64,000 nt of DNA, from assembly GCF_040545805.1 (NCBI RefSeq), contig NZ_JBEPMO010000002.1, forward strand, positions 186,001 to 250,000, read 5' to 3'. The translations under genes and the position numbers were made by a program. Shown in pieces: positions 45,104-54,286 of the stretch (position 1 is its first letter; every line of letters starts with the position of its first letter). The DNA comes from Moheibacter stercoris (GTDB lineage: Bacteria; Bacteroidota; Bacteroidia; Flavobacteriales; Weeksellaceae). Under the pieces are notes generated by a model. It had not been told where the DNA came from and searched no databases. It was given only the letters and a program-made list of their open reading frames with translations.

Positions 45104-45310
45104 GTTTTTCTATTCGACTTCTCTGAAGTCGGTTTTTGTAATTATGATTATTCTACAGCTATTTGACCTCTCTGAGGTCGGTTTGAACTTTCTACCTTTT
45201 ATTTTTATTCTACAGGTATTTGACTTTTCTGAGGTCTTTTATATATAATATCTTTCAATCATCTCTAATCAATTTATTTTCAGCTACCTGACCTTTCTGT
45301 GGTCTTTTTG
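45104..45310 (+). repeat. Four diverged REP-like palindromes
   Basis: Four 6-3-6 palindromes with TCT loops: 45116-45130 (GACTTC/GAAGTC), 45165-45179 (GACCTC/GAGGTC), 45222-45236 (GACTTT/GAGGTC) and 45290-45304 (GACCTT/GTGGTC). Three are preceded by CTACAGCTATTT or a close variant; most are followed by T-rich sequence. The same motif with its flank forms the array beside the transposase at 49911-50577, so this is a dispersed family. All four copies point the same way. The surrounding bases 44997-45103 show no gene. Confidence 0.8.
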
Positions 45311-45369
45311 AATAGTATTTCTTTTAAATTTCTTGAAACTTTAAACCTTGAACTTTAAACGTTAAACTT

Positions 45370-45592
45370 AGTTCGCTTGAGGGATTACCTACGGTGCATA
45401 CTTCGTAAGTGAAGTGGAAATCCTTTTGGGCTTCGACTACGCTCAGCCACCCTTAAGCGACGAACAACTGTTTCCTTGGAGAAATTTGAGTAAGTATAAA
45501 TACATAAGCCCAAAAGATTGCAACGGAAAGCCCGACATCTTCTCGTGACGACATAAATCGTGACGAGAAGAGGTCACGCCCTGAAAAAAATG
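45370..45592 (+). ncRNA. Possible structured RNA or dispersed intergenic element
   Basis: Several long-range pairings can be seen. CGCTTGAGGG (45374-45383) pairs fully with CCCTTAAGCG (45450-45459) allowing one G-U pair. AATCCTTTTGGGCTT (45419-45433) pairs with AAGCCCAAAAGATT (45506-45519) with one bulged base. These two stems interleave, so together they form a pseudoknot, or they are alternatives. A third hairpin, CTTCTCGTGACGA (45539-45551) with TCGTGACGAGAAG (45558-45570), has 12 of 13 pairs. Pieces such as GCAACGGAAAGCCCGAC remind me of repeats in other flavobacterial intergenic regions, which I cannot check here. No open reading frame of note lies in it. Strand is assumed. Confidence 0.35.
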
Positions 45593-45623
45593 GAAGTTTT
45601 TACGGTTAGAAATTTCTTAATCC

Positions 45624-45631
45624 TATCTTTG
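45624..45631 (+). promoter_or_regulatory. Promoter -7 element of def
   Basis: TATCTTTG, 14 nt upstream of the def ATG at 45646, giving a leader of under 10 nt. It supports the ATG over the TTG at 45640. Confidence 0.5.
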
Positions 45632-45645
45632 CAAAAAATTTGGAA

Positions 45646-46218
45646 ATGATTTTACCGATTCGTGCCTACGGAGATCCTGTTTTAAGACAAACGGCAGTCG
45701 ATATTGATAAGGATTACAAGAACTTACCACAGTTAATCGAAAATATGTTTGACACCATGGCTGATGCGTATGGCGTTGGACTGGCTGCTCCTCAAATAGG
45801 GTTGGCAATCCGTTTGTTTATTGTAGACTTGACTCCTTTTGCAGAGGATGAGGAATATGCTGAAATCGCCGAAGAATTGAAAAGTTTCAAAAAAGTATTC
45901 ATCAACCCGAAAATTGTGGAAAAGAAAGGTGAGGAATGGAAATTTAATGAAGGTTGTTTGAGTATTCCTGGCGTACGAGAAGACGTTTCAAGACCAGAAA
46001 CAATCGTGATTGAATATTTTGATGAAAATTGGGAAAAACATAAAGAAGAAATTTCCGATATTCGTGCCCGCGTTATTCAACATGAATACGATCATATTGA
46101 AGGAATTTTGTTTACCGACTATTTATCGGCATTCAAAAAGAAGTTAGTACAAAACAAATTAAAAAGTATATCCAAAGGGAAAGTAAAGGCAGATTATAAA
46201 ATGCAGTTTCCTAACTAA
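45646..46218 (+). CDS. def: Peptide deformylase
   Basis: A 190-residue deformylase that removes the formyl group from nascent proteins. All three motifs are intact: GVGLAAPQIG (about 42-51), EGCLSIPG with the metal Cys (about 102-109) and QHEYDHIEG with both metal His (about 144-152). The length and the C-terminal helix FKKKLVQNKLKSISKGK fit the type I group of Bacteroidota. The ATG at 45646 is preferred to a TTG six bases upstream. The next gene begins at the last base of the stop codon (TAATG), so they are coupled. Confidence 0.96.
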   Translation: MILPIRAYGDPVLRQTAVDIDKDYKNLPQLIENMFDTMADAYGVGLAAPQIGLAIRLFIVDLTPFAEDEEYAEIAEELKSFKKVFINPKIVEKKGEEWKFNEGCLSIPGVREDVSRPETIVIEYFDENWEKHKEEISDIRARVIQHEYDHIEGILFTDYLSAFKKKLVQNKLKSISKGKVKADYKMQFPN

Positions 46219-46757
46219 TGAAAAATGTAAGTAAGACTATGGATTTAACAAAAATTATTTCAATCTCTGGTAAACCAGGATTATTTAAATTGATTTCTCA
46301 GGCCAAAGGTGGTTTTATAGTTGAAGATTTGGACAAAGGAAAAAAAACCTCTATTTCGGCTCATAATAATGTAAGTTTATTGGAAAACGTTGCCATTTAT
46401 GGTGTTTCTGAGGAATTTCCTTTGAAAGAAGTTTTCACAAGAATCTACAATAAAGAGAATGGTGGAGCTGCCATCAGCCACAAAGAATCAGGCGCTAACT
46501 TGCGTAAATACATTGAAGAAGTATTACCTGAATATGATGAATCACGTGTATATGATTCTGACTTGAAAAAATTGTTTCAATGGTACAATATTTTGCAAGC
46601 TAATGGTTTGGTAACGCCAGTAGAAGAGCCAAAAGCGGAAGAAACTTCTGCAGAGGTTGAAGAAAAACCTAAAAAAGCAAAAAAAGCTGCTGAACCAAAA
46701 GAGAAAGCTGAAACGAAGGAGAAAAAAGCTCCTAAAGCAAAAAAAGAAGACAAATAA
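46218..46757 (+). CDS. DUF5606 family protein with Lys/Ala/Glu-rich tail
   Basis: A 179-residue protein whose first 130 residues (KIISISGKPGLFKLISQAKGGFIVEDL, ISAHNNVSLLENVAIYG, LPEYDESRVYDSDLKKLFQWYN) match the DUF5606 family of Bacteroidota. The last 45 residues are a low-complexity Lys/Ala/Glu tail. An internal ATG at 46239 (MDLTKIISISG) is as likely as the first at 46218, since family members as I know them begin near it. The function is unknown. It is coupled with def, and a terminator follows it. Confidence 0.8.
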   Translation: MKNVSKTMDLTKIISISGKPGLFKLISQAKGGFIVEDLDKGKKTSISAHNNVSLLENVAIYGVSEEFPLKEVFTRIYNKENGGAAISHKESGANLRKYIEEVLPEYDESRVYDSDLKKLFQWYNILQANGLVTPVEEPKAEETSAEVEEKPKKAKKAAEPKEKAETKEKKAPKAKKEDK

Positions 46758-46769
46758 TACTTACCATAC

Positions 46770-46801
46770 AAGGGTTTTTTTCATTTTTGAAACAAACCCT
46801 T
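46770..46801 (+). terminator. Terminator after the DUF5606 gene
   Basis: AAGGGTTT (46770-46777) pairs with AAACCCTT (46794-46801), with a further TTTCA/TGAAA pairing in the loop, followed by Ts. The mazG ATG lies 20 bp further. Confidence 0.7.
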
Positions 46802-46820
46802 TTTTTAATGTTATCCCAAA

Positions 46821-47585
46821 ATGTATTCTAGAGAAGAACAACTCATAGCTTTTAATCGATTACTAGATGTCATGGACGATTTGCGCGAAAAATGTCCGTG
46901 GGATAAAAAACAAACCATGGATAGCCTTCGCTATTTGACGATCGAAGAGATGTATGAATTGTCGGATGCTATCCTAGAAAAAGACATGCCCGAAATCAAA
47001 AAAGAATTGGGCGATGTTTTCCTTCATTTGGTTTTCTATTCGAAAATCGCTTCCGAAACCCATGATTTTGATATTGCCGATGTTTTGAACAGCATCTGCG
47101 AAAAATTGATTTATCGTCATCCGCATATTTATGGTGATGTAAAAGTTGCCGACGAAGCAGAAGTGAAACGAAACTGGGAAAAACTAAAACTGAAAGAAGG
47201 GAAAAAATCGGTATTGGAAGGAGTTCCTTCTTCTCTACCCGCGATGGTAAAAGCCTACCGAATTCAAGAAAAAGTGAAAGGAGTTGGATTTGAATTTGCT
47301 AATTCTGAAGATACTTGGGCGAAAGTCAAAGAAGAAATAATGGAATTTGAGCAAGAATCTGACCCTGAGAAACGCGAACAAGAATTGGGTGATGTTTTCT
47401 TTTCTTTGATTAACTATGCTCGTTTTACGGGTATCAATCCCGAAGATGCACTCGAACGTACGAATAAAAAATTCATATCGCGATTTCAACAAATTGAAGA
47501 ATTAGCACTACAACAAGGAAAAAACATTTCGGAACTTTCTCTCGAAGAGCAAGATGAATTGTGGGAGAAGGCGAAAGGGATGTGA
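46821..47585 (+). CDS. mazG: Nucleoside triphosphate pyrophosphohydrolase MazG
   Basis: A 254-residue all-alpha NTP pyrophosphohydrolase with two MazG domains. The first has KCPWDKKQTMDSLRYLTIEEMYELSDAI and ELGDVFLHLVFYSKIA (EExxE and ExxD metal residues); the second has KVKEEIMEFEQE and ELGDVFFSLINYAR. It turns NTPs or dNTPs into monophosphates and lowers (p)ppGpp effects in E. coli. The start is the ATG at 46821. It converges on the ParE-type toxin gene with one base between them. Confidence 0.95.
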   Translation: MYSREEQLIAFNRLLDVMDDLREKCPWDKKQTMDSLRYLTIEEMYELSDAILEKDMPEIKKELGDVFLHLVFYSKIASETHDFDIADVLNSICEKLIYRHPHIYGDVKVADEAEVKRNWEKLKLKEGKKSVLEGVPSSLPAMVKAYRIQEKVKGVGFEFANSEDTWAKVKEEIMEFEQESDPEKREQELGDVFFSLINYARFTGINPEDALERTNKKFISRFQQIEELALQQGKNISELSLEEQDELWEKAKGM

Positions 47586-47586
47586 A

Positions 47587-47877
47587 TTATTTCGGTTTTT
47601 TAGCAGGATTTGCTTTTGCTGGAAAAAGCGTATAAATAATGATTTCATTTTCAAAAAATTCAAAAATGATTTGAAAAGGAAAATTTTTGACCAATGCTTG
47701 TCTGTAATTTTTGATTTGAATTTGAAAAGATAAGGGTTGAATAGAAATTTCCGATAAAAGAGAATCAGTTTCTCTATAAAAACGCACTCCTAATTCTTCA
47801 TTTATTGATGAATAATATTCAAATGCTTCAGATAGGTTAATCCAATATTCTTCTTTTATTTTAATGTGATATTCCAT
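47587..47877 (-). CDS. ParE/RelE-type toxin of a toxin-antitoxin pair
   Basis: A 96-residue protein with the RelE/ParE fold pattern: helix EYWINLSEAFEYYSSINEELGVRFYRETDSLLSEI, then the strand-rich end KNYRQALVKNFPFQIIFEFFENEIIIYTLFPAKANP, close to the ParE consensus. RelE-type members cut mRNA on the ribosome while ParE-type members inhibit gyrase; which applies here cannot be told. The ATG at 47875-47877 is preferred over a TTG at 47889. It overlaps the upstream antitoxin gene by 17 bp, the order antitoxin then toxin. Confidence 0.75.
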   Translation of the reverse strand: MEYHIKIKEEYWINLSEAFEYYSSINEELGVRFYRETDSLLSEISIQPLSFQIQIKNYRQALVKNFPFQIIFEFFENEIIIYTLFPAKANPAKKPK

Positions 47878-48121
47878 AGGAATCTTCAAATCTTTTTCTG
47901 AAATCTTCTAAAGACATCGATTCACTATCGCCTGAAAAATGACGTTTACGAATATCATCAAGATATTGAATTTGATCTTGACTTAAGGGTAAAACATCGG
48001 AATTAGTGATTTCATCTGAATATAATAATTCTTCTAATTCCTTCAATTTTGTAAGTTGATCGGAATTGATCATACGGATGAAATCTTCAATAAACTTATA
48101 TTTTCTTGCCGTTAAGTCCAT
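47861..48121 (-). CDS. Likely cognate antitoxin of the ParE-type toxin
   Basis: An 86-residue, acidic, mostly helical protein (LTARKYKFIEDFIRMINSDQLTKLKELEELL at the N-terminus; QDQIQYLDDIRKRHFSGDSESMSLEDFRKRFE at the C-terminus). The beginning resembles the small antitoxin-like proteins found before ParE toxins in Bacteroidota. I see no clear ribbon-helix-helix or helix-turn-helix, so DNA binding is uncertain. The assignment rests on position and on the 17-bp overlap with the toxin gene. Confidence 0.65.
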   Translation of the reverse strand: MDLTARKYKFIEDFIRMINSDQLTKLKELEELLYSDEITNSDVLPLSQDQIQYLDDIRKRHFSGDSESMSLEDFRKRFEDSYGISH

Positions 48122-48373
48122 TTAACTTTTGCTTCAAACAAATTTAGTAAATAAAATTTTACTTATTATAAAACACAATTCTAAACTTCTTCAGATAAAA
48201 ATCTCAATAATCAATTCAATCGACTAGCTCCCAATAAGCAACTGAATTAGTCACATCAATATTATGAAATCTCTTTCCCATAAAGGATTTTTATGATGTT
48301 AAATCTTCCAATATCTTTTTAAATCGAACATAAAAAAGATACCTTCGGCGACCAAAATTTTAAGTAGCGAAAA

Positions 48374-49300
48374 ATGAAAAAGTTTTATGTATTGGGCTTG
48401 TCGTTATCAGCAAGCTTTGTATTGTCGCAAGAGGTTATATCTTTTGAAGCAGAGGAAGGCTATGAACTAGGAACAATCCACAACCAACAAGGATGGACAG
48501 TGACAGAAGGAATCGATGGATTGTTGGAAAATCAGATTATTACCGATGAATTAGCGACAGAAGAAAATAGTTTTTCTTTTAAAAATGCTCATGAAACAGA
48601 TTTTGATTACCAATGGTTCCCCATATTTGGTGCTTCAAAAATGTTTAACGAATCCTATAAAACCGAAGGATTTAGCATAACTTATGACGTTATGGTAACC
48701 GAACTAATGGGTGCAGATTTTGAATTTACCATTTATTCTCAGGACGAAGTGGAAGATTTTTATCCAATCGGTGGAGTTGGTATGGAATACCAAGGTGGAC
48801 TTTATGTGATCAATAGTTTAGACTATGATTATGAAACGATCGATTCAGTGGAGTGGACTCCCAACACTTGGTATACCATCAAAATTGAAGTAAATCCAAC
48901 AGAAGTGAAGTATTATTTCGATGGGGAATTAATCTTTACAGGAGAAAACTACAATCCAACCAATATCGCTGGATTTAACATGTTGCACAATAATTATGGA
49001 GGAAGTGCATTCTACGATAACTTTATCATCGAAGGGGAAGTTTCTACAGCAGGTTTAAATGAAATTGCAAAAACTGCTGCTAAACTTTATCCAAACCCAG
49101 TGAAGGATGTTTTGACTATTTCATTGACAAATAACGAAGAAGTTTCTTCGGTTGAAATTTTCAATGTTTCAGGACAAAAAGTAAAATCTACTCAAAATGT
49201 TTCTAAATTGATGATTTCAGAATTAGCAAAAGGAATCTACGTTTTGAAAGTTCAAACAAAATCAGGAAAAATTGTAACGGAAAAATTCATCAAGAACTAA
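48374..49300 (+). CDS. Secreted protein with lectin-like domain and T9SS type A sorting domain
   Basis: A 308-residue exported protein. It has a signal peptide (1-18, ending FVLSQE), then a beta-rich domain (about 20-225) with SFEAEEGYELGTIHNQQGWTV, WTPNTWYTIKIEVNPTEVKYYFDGELIFTG and FYDNFIIEG, like the laminin-G/concanavalin-type folds of cell-surface proteins. The last 75 residues are a type A T9SS sorting domain (KLYPNPVKDVLTISL, VEIFNVSGQKV, GIYVLKVQTKSGKIVTEKFI). It should leave the cell by the type IX system. A variant promoter TACCTTCG lies at 48340-48347. A terminator follows at 49325. Confidence 0.85.
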   Translation: MKKFYVLGLSLSASFVLSQEVISFEAEEGYELGTIHNQQGWTVTEGIDGLLENQIITDELATEENSFSFKNAHETDFDYQWFPIFGASKMFNESYKTEGFSITYDVMVTELMGADFEFTIYSQDEVEDFYPIGGVGMEYQGGLYVINSLDYDYETIDSVEWTPNTWYTIKIEVNPTEVKYYFDGELIFTGENYNPTNIAGFNMLHNNYGGSAFYDNFIIEGEVSTAGLNEIAKTAAKLYPNPVKDVLTISLTNNEEVSSVEIFNVSGQKVKSTQNVSKLMISELAKGIYVLKVQTKSGKIVTEKFIKN

Positions 49301-49324
49301 ATTCCGACATATAATTACAACTAT

Positions 49325-49348
49325 AAAGCGATCTATTTAGGTCGCTTT
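49325..49348 (+). terminator. Terminator of the second T9SS cargo gene
   Basis: AAAGCGATC pairs with GGTCGCTTT (seven Watson-Crick pairs at 49325-49331 and 49342-49348, extended by a G-U and a C-G pair), followed by a run of Ts. Confidence 0.85.
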
Positions 49349-49447
49349 TTTATTTAACAAGAAAACCTAAGAAGCCATTTAACTAATTAAAATTAAATCA
49401 GTTTACACCTATTCATATAAATTTATACTAACTTAAATCTATAAACT

Positions 49448-49909
49448 ATGGGAGATGCATTTCATCAAATCTACGTTCAACTCGTATTTGCCGTAAAGGG
49501 TCGACAAAGTTTAATTAAAGATTCTTGGGAAATTGAGTTATATAGCTATATCGGAGGGATTTTGAAAGAAAAAGGCAATAAACCTTTAGCCATAAACGGA
49601 ATGCCCGATCATATCCATATTTTTTATTCGCATAATCCAAATCTGGGTATATCGGAATTGGTACGAGAAATTAAAAAATCGAGTAATATTTTTATTAATT
49701 CAAAAGGTTTTGTGCTTGGAAAATTCGAATGGCAACAAGGTTATGGCGCCTTTTCGTATAATAAATCAGCTGTAAGTAATGTGATAAATTATATTGACAA
49801 TCAGAAAATTCATCACCAAAAAACATCTTTTCAATCGGAATATAAATCGCTTTTGGAAAAGTTTGAAATTGAATATAAAGAGGAATATTTGTTTGATTGG
49901 ATGGATTAA
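49448..49909 (+). CDS. IS200-like single-domain transposase (RAYT type)
   Basis: A 153-residue Y1 transposase of the IS200/IS605 superfamily. The HUH motif is GMPDHIHIF (His55 and His57), and the catalytic Tyr is probably Tyr115 in NVINYIDNQ. The N-terminus HQIYVQLVFAVKGRQ and the tail KFEIEYKEEYLFDW are typical of the Bacteroidota group. These enzymes cut and join single-stranded DNA at hairpins. There is no TnpB, and no left-end hairpin is seen in the 147 bp upstream; a 13-palindrome array begins one base after the stop. This is the layout of a REP-associated tyrosine transposase rather than a self-moving insertion sequence. Confidence 0.9.
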   Translation: MGDAFHQIYVQLVFAVKGRQSLIKDSWEIELYSYIGGILKEKGNKPLAINGMPDHIHIFYSHNPNLGISELVREIKKSSNIFINSKGFVLGKFEWQQGYGAFSYNKSAVSNVINYIDNQKIHHQKTSFQSEYKSLLEKFEIEYKEEYLFDWMD

Positions 49910-49910
49910 A

Positions 49911-50577
49911 TTTACAGCTATGCCATCTCTCCGAGATGTTTTTACATTGACATATTAAATCGATATGCAATTCAAAATAGACTTCGAAGAAGTCGAATAG
50001 ACATTTTCACAGTTTATTATTTCGTTGATTTTATGCGACTTCTCCGAAGTCGACCAATTGTATGTCTTTATTTCCTACAGCTATGCCATCTCTCCGAGAT
50101 GTTTTTCCATTGACATATTAAATAGATATGCAATTCAAAATAGACTTCGGAGAAGTCAAATAGCTGTAATACACAATATGTGAGTGACTGCGACTTCGGA
50201 TAAGTCGACCAATTCTATATCTCCGTATTCTACAGTTATTTCATCTCTCCGAGATGTTTATCATTAACATTTTAAATCGATATGCAATTCAAAATAGACT
50301 TCGGAGATGTCTAATAGCTGTAATATATAATTTATGAGAGACTACGACTTCGGAGAAGTCGAATAGACATTTTCGCAATTTATTATTTTGTTGATTTTAT
50401 GCGACTTCTCCGAAGTCGACCAATTCTACATCTCTGTATTCTACAGTTATTTCATCTCTCCGAGATGTTTATCATTAACATTTTAAATCGATACGCAATT
50501 CAAAATAGACTTCGGAGAAGTCAAATAGCTGTAATACACAATATGTGAGTGACTGCGACTTCGGATAAGTCGAATTA
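49911..50577 (+). repeat. REP/BIME-like array next to the transposase
   Basis: Thirteen 6-3-6 palindromes in 650 bp. Four have the stem CATCTC/GAGATG with loop TCC (49924, 50087, 50242, 50453); nine have the stem GACTTC/GAAGTC with loop GGA, GAA or TCC and small changes (49980, 50037, 50143, 50192, 50297, 50346, 50403, 50508, 50557). The first type follows TACAG(C/T)TAT; the second type is often followed by AAATAGCTGTA, which is its reverse complement, so neighbours form inverted pairs. Between the pair lies ATTAAATCGATATGCAAT or near it. The set repeats in units of about 155-211 bp. The array ends 27 bp before the uvrB promoter. Confidence 0.9.
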
Positions 50578-50603
50578 GAACCCGTCACAAACCACAACCC
50601 TTT

Positions 50604-50633
50604 TTGATAAATCAGCCCTTAATCGTACCTTTG
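50604..50633 (+). promoter_or_regulatory. Promoter of uvrB
   Basis: A -33 TTG (50604-50606) and a -7 TACCTTTG (50626-50633) with 19-nt spacing form a good Bacteroidota promoter. The uvrB ATG is at 50655. The REP array stops just upstream. Confidence 0.7.
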
Positions 50634-50654
50634 CAAGCTCAGTACAAATCGATT

Positions 50655-52658
<2,004 letters not shown>

Positions 52659-52712
52659 AATCAAGAAAATTTCATTTTGAGGAAATTATTGCTAAAATCT
52701 TTCTCATTTCAT

Positions 52713-52741
52713 TTTGCGATTACGACCTTTGCAGTCGCAAA
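52713..52741. promoter_or_regulatory. Inverted repeat just upstream of the MFS gene
   Basis: TTTGCGA (52713-52719) and TCGCAAA (52735-52741) are perfect 7-bp arms 15 nt apart, ending 9 bp before the ATG at 52751. The loop contains CCTTTGC, part of a weak promoter-like match. It could be an operator or an mRNA hairpin. Confidence 0.35.
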
Positions 52742-52750
52742 TAAAGTAGG

Positions 52751-53902
52751 ATGAAAAAAGGATTGATTGCATTAGCATTTGGAGGAATGGCGATAGGAAT
52801 GACAGAATTTACCATGATGGGAATTTTGCCAGACATTGCCAAAGATTTGAACGTATCCATTCCAAAAGCTGCGCATCTCATCGCTCTTTATGCTTTGGGC
52901 GTGGTTGTAGGAGCACCAACTTTGGTATTGGCTTCAAGTAAATATCCGCCCAAAACCGTTTTGATGGCATTCATGATTATGTTTGTGGTTTTCAATGGAA
53001 TTTTTTCGATTGCGCCTACTATGTGGTCATTGGAACTATCCCGATTTGCATCGGGTTTACCGCATGGTGCATTTTTCGGAGTCGGATCGGTTGTCGCAAC
53101 AAATCTCGCTACCAAAGGAAAAGAAGCCCAAGCGATTGCCATCATGTTTACAGGAATGACCTTGGCAAACTTAATCGGAGTACCCATCGGAACCTATGTA
53201 GGGCATCATTTTTCTTGGCGATTAACCTATGGAATCATCAGTTTATTGGGGTTGATTACCTTCTTTGCACTCATGTTTTGGTTGCCAAAAATTCAAACTA
53301 GTTCCAATCAGAATCTTTTTGCTCAGTTGAATTATTTTAAAACTTGGCGCGCTTGGTTGCTAATTGCGATTATTTCGATTGGAACAGGTGGTTTATTTGC
53401 TTGGATTAGTTATATCGCTCCATTAGCAACAGAGGTTTCAGGAGTTCCAGAAAATAGAGTTCCACTGATTATGATATTGGTAGGATTGGGAATGTTTTTC
53501 GGAAATCTTTTGGGTGGAAAATTGGCTGACACCATCAATCCAACGAAGGCCACTATGCTTTGTTTTTCCTCCATGGCCCTATGTTTGATTTTTGTTCATT
53601 TCACTTCTCATATTCATGAAATGGCGTATGTGATGGCATTTATAACAGGAATGATTTCCTTTACCGTTGGTTCACCTTTGCAAATGATGTTGATCAATTC
53701 GGCCAAAAGAGCCGAAACAATGGCGGCTTCTGCGGGGCAAGCAAGTTTTAACTTAGGAAATACCTTGGGCGCGTATTTCGGAGGAATTCCAATTACCTAT
53801 GGTTTAGCATACAATACGCCTGTTTTGGTTGGTGCCGGAATGGCTTTATTGGGTGTTATGCTGACGTTTGCGTATTTGAGAAGTCAGAGATTTAAGGCAT
53901 AA
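52751..53902 (+). CDS. MFS transporter of the drug/sugar efflux (AraJ-like) type
   Basis: A 383-residue major facilitator with 12 membrane helices. Features are the start LIALAFGGMAIGMTEFTMMGILPDIAKDL, the motif A-like loop between helices 2 and 3 (SSKYPPKTVL) and the helix-5 motif (GVPIGTYVGHHFSWR), which marks proton antiporters of the DHA1 family. AraJ and related proteins export sugars or drugs; the substrate here is unknown. It follows uvrB by 92 bp with an inverted repeat before its start. Confidence 0.88.
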   Translation: MKKGLIALAFGGMAIGMTEFTMMGILPDIAKDLNVSIPKAAHLIALYALGVVVGAPTLVLASSKYPPKTVLMAFMIMFVVFNGIFSIAPTMWSLELSRFASGLPHGAFFGVGSVVATNLATKGKEAQAIAIMFTGMTLANLIGVPIGTYVGHHFSWRLTYGIISLLGLITFFALMFWLPKIQTSSNQNLFAQLNYFKTWRAWLLIAIISIGTGGLFAWISYIAPLATEVSGVPENRVPLIMILVGLGMFFGNLLGGKLADTINPTKATMLCFSSMALCLIFVHFTSHIHEMAYVMAFITGMISFTVGSPLQMMLINSAKRAETMAASAGQASFNLGNTLGAYFGGIPITYGLAYNTPVLVGAGMALLGVMLTFAYLRSQRFKA

Positions 53903-53943
53903 AAAACTTCTTAGAATTCTAACTAATTAAAAAAAAACAAAAT

Positions 53944-53975
53944 GTTCCCATTTCGGGAACTTTTCACTATCTTTG
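53944..53975 (+). promoter_or_regulatory. Promoter and likely operator of higBA
   Basis: An inverted repeat GTTCCC-ATTTC-GGGAAC (53944-53960) lies 7 bp before a perfect -7 element TATCTTTG (53968-53975). The palindrome covers the spacer near the -33 region, a good place for autorepression by HigA. It could also serve as a terminator for the MFS gene because Ts follow. Confidence 0.6.
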
Positions 53976-53991
53976 TTCAAATTGATTCTTT

Positions 53992-54285
53992 TTGCGTGTT
54001 ATTTCAAAAAAAATATTGAGAGAATTTTGGGAGGTTCATTCAGATATTGAACAGTCCTTAAAAACTTGGTACAAAGAGACTGAAGATGCAAATTGGTCCA
54101 ATTTTAATGAACTAAAAGAAGTTTATCCGAGTGCCAGTATTTTGGAAAATAATCGTGTATGTTTCAATATCAAAGGAAATCATTATCGATTAATTGTACG
54201 CATTAATTTCGATTACCAAATGATTTGGATTCGATTTATTGGAACACATTCAGAATACGATAAAATCAATGCTAATTCGATTTAA
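53992..54285 (+). CDS. higB: HigB-type mRNA interferase toxin
   Basis: A 97-residue toxin of the HigB (RelE superfamily) group: RVISKKILREFWEVHSDIEQSLKTWYKE, followed by YRLIVRINFDYQMIWIRFIGTHSEYDKI, close to the HigB_toxin consensus. These toxins cut mRNA on the ribosome. No ATG is available; the TTG at 53992 gives the expected start and lies 16 nt after the -7 element. The toxin precedes the antitoxin, the order typical of higBA, and higA begins 1 bp after its stop. Confidence 0.88.
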   Translation: MRVISKKILREFWEVHSDIEQSLKTWYKETEDANWSNFNELKEVYPSASILENNRVCFNIKGNHYRLIVRINFDYQMIWIRFIGTHSEYDKINANSI

Positions 54286-54286
54286 C

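Noticed and set aside
44997..45645. Hidden protein-coding gene after ruvX
   Set aside because: No frame on either strand is long or has recognisable composition; the sequence consists of palindromes and a structured element.
49301..49909. Complete autonomous IS200 element
   Set aside because: No left-end hairpin is seen upstream and the palindromes lie only downstream as an array, so there are no clear element ends.
49911..50577. CRISPR array
   Set aside because: The repeats are short 6-3-6 palindromes in two types and both orientations, with the sequence between them also repeated. Spacers are not unique and no cas gene is near. REP/BIME-like is the better reading.
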